The position numbers and the translations under genes were made by a program. Under the pieces are notes generated by a model. It ran no database searches, was not told the DNA's origin, and saw only the letters and a list, made by a program, of their open reading frames with translations. A stretch of 64,000 bases of DNA from JAHBNG01 sp039028975 (GTDB lineage: Bacteria > Chloroflexota > Anaerolineae > Caldilineales > Caldilineaceae), in the NCBI GenBank assembly GCA_039028975.1, contig JBCCHB010000002.1, positions 62,001 through 126,000 of the forward strand, given 5' to 3'. Below are positions 63,674 to 64,000 of this stretch, in pieces (position 1 is the first letter of the stretch; every line of letters starts with the position of its first letter).

Positions 63674-64000
63674 TTACCCTTCTATCATTCGAAAGCGCGG
63701 TCGCATGGCGTTCGTAACACCCGCAGCCAGACCGACCGAAAAGAGAGCAATCGACGCACCATATCCAATCCAGCCGATAAAGGCACCACCAATGATGATG
63801 ACGCCAGGCACCACTGTACTCATCAGATTAGTGTACATGTTGGATTCAAATTGTTTAGAGAGTTCAAATAAGGCTTCTAACTGATTCAATGTTTGATCCA
63901 TCAAGATAATCTGAGCCGTGTCAGTGGCGATGGTGCTGGCGCCACGCAGCGAGACAGATACATTGGCCTTTTGCAGGGCAATCGAATCATTGATGCCGTC
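63674..64000 (-). CDS. P-type ATPase, C-terminal end only (partial)
   Basis: The frame is open from the window edge and covers the last 108 residues. DGINDSIALQKANVSVSLRG is the hinge motif of P-type ATPases (GDGxND), followed by STIATDTAQIILMDQTLNQLEALFELS, and two final membrane helices (VVPGVIIIGGAFIGWIG and ALFSVGLAAGVTNAMRP). Such ends are typical of heavy-metal (P1B) pumps. The phosphorylation and metal-binding parts lie outside the window. Ser replaces the usual Ala/Pro after DGIND, a minor change. The neighbour is convergent. Confidence 0.85.
   Translation of the reverse strand, partial: DGINDSIALQKANVSVSLRGASTIATDTAQIILMDQTLNQLEALFELSKQFESNMYTNLMSTVVPGVIIIGGAFIGWIGYGASIALFSVGLAAGVTNAMRPRFRMIEG

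Overview
The window looks like chromosome of a Chloroflexota bacterium (Anaerolineae/Caldilineae-like), with GC content judged by eye near 50%. This is an inference. It rests on two very large BTAD-NTPase-TPR regulators, long secreted repeat proteins ending in a YLPLI-type tail, a GAAC-N4-GTTC SOS box before uvrB, and several promoters whose -10 box lies 6-8 nt before the start codon (leaderless mRNAs). No rRNA, tRNA or CRISPR array was recognised.

Bases 1-32,150 are mostly housekeeping and metabolic genes: the end of an oligopeptidase B, an MFS exporter, a lipoprotein with a degenerate trypsin-like domain and TPRs, uvrB, a small accessory island (broken TcmP methyltransferase-like gene, DUF5131/Gp37-Gp68 three-Cys gene, AbrB-Doc toxin-antitoxin), and gyrA with a polycationic tail of about 415 residues. 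Next come a heterodimeric ABC exporter, an Ada-like methyltransferase, a MetH-activation-domain-like protein, a sirtuin, thymidine kinase, an HDAC-like deacetylase, a BTAD regulator, a cytochrome P450, clpS-nudix, a sugar-type MFS permease, an orphan structured RNA and ctaA.

Bases 32,150-53,210 form the most unusual region: four consecutive giant secreted proteins (1250, 1416, 1732 and 1547 aa), all on the + strand. Their N-terminal modules differ: a duplicated novel domain, three parallel beta-helix units, four beta-helix units, and RCC1+LRR+FN3+InlB-like+Calx-beta. All four share one C-terminal cassette: a PPC-like beta-sandwich, a legumain/caspase-fold (C13-like) peptidase with His and Cys in place, a DxNGNG-type Ca loop, a final beta-sandwich and a terminal (Y/L)LP(L/V)(I/V) tail. 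An 85-86 bp palindromic element lies in the spacer before each of the four genes, and its loop occurs in both orientations relative to its arms. Several other small palindromic (MITE-like) families sit in the same spacers.

Bases 53,250-64,000 hold an NAD-dependent epimerase, a zinc-less MDR dehydrogenase, a second BTAD regulator, a YeaQ/GlsB-like membrane protein with a proline/acid repeat tail, a large GT-C-like membrane protein, and the C-terminal end of a P-type ATPase. All family names come from motif recognition by eye; no database search was possible.
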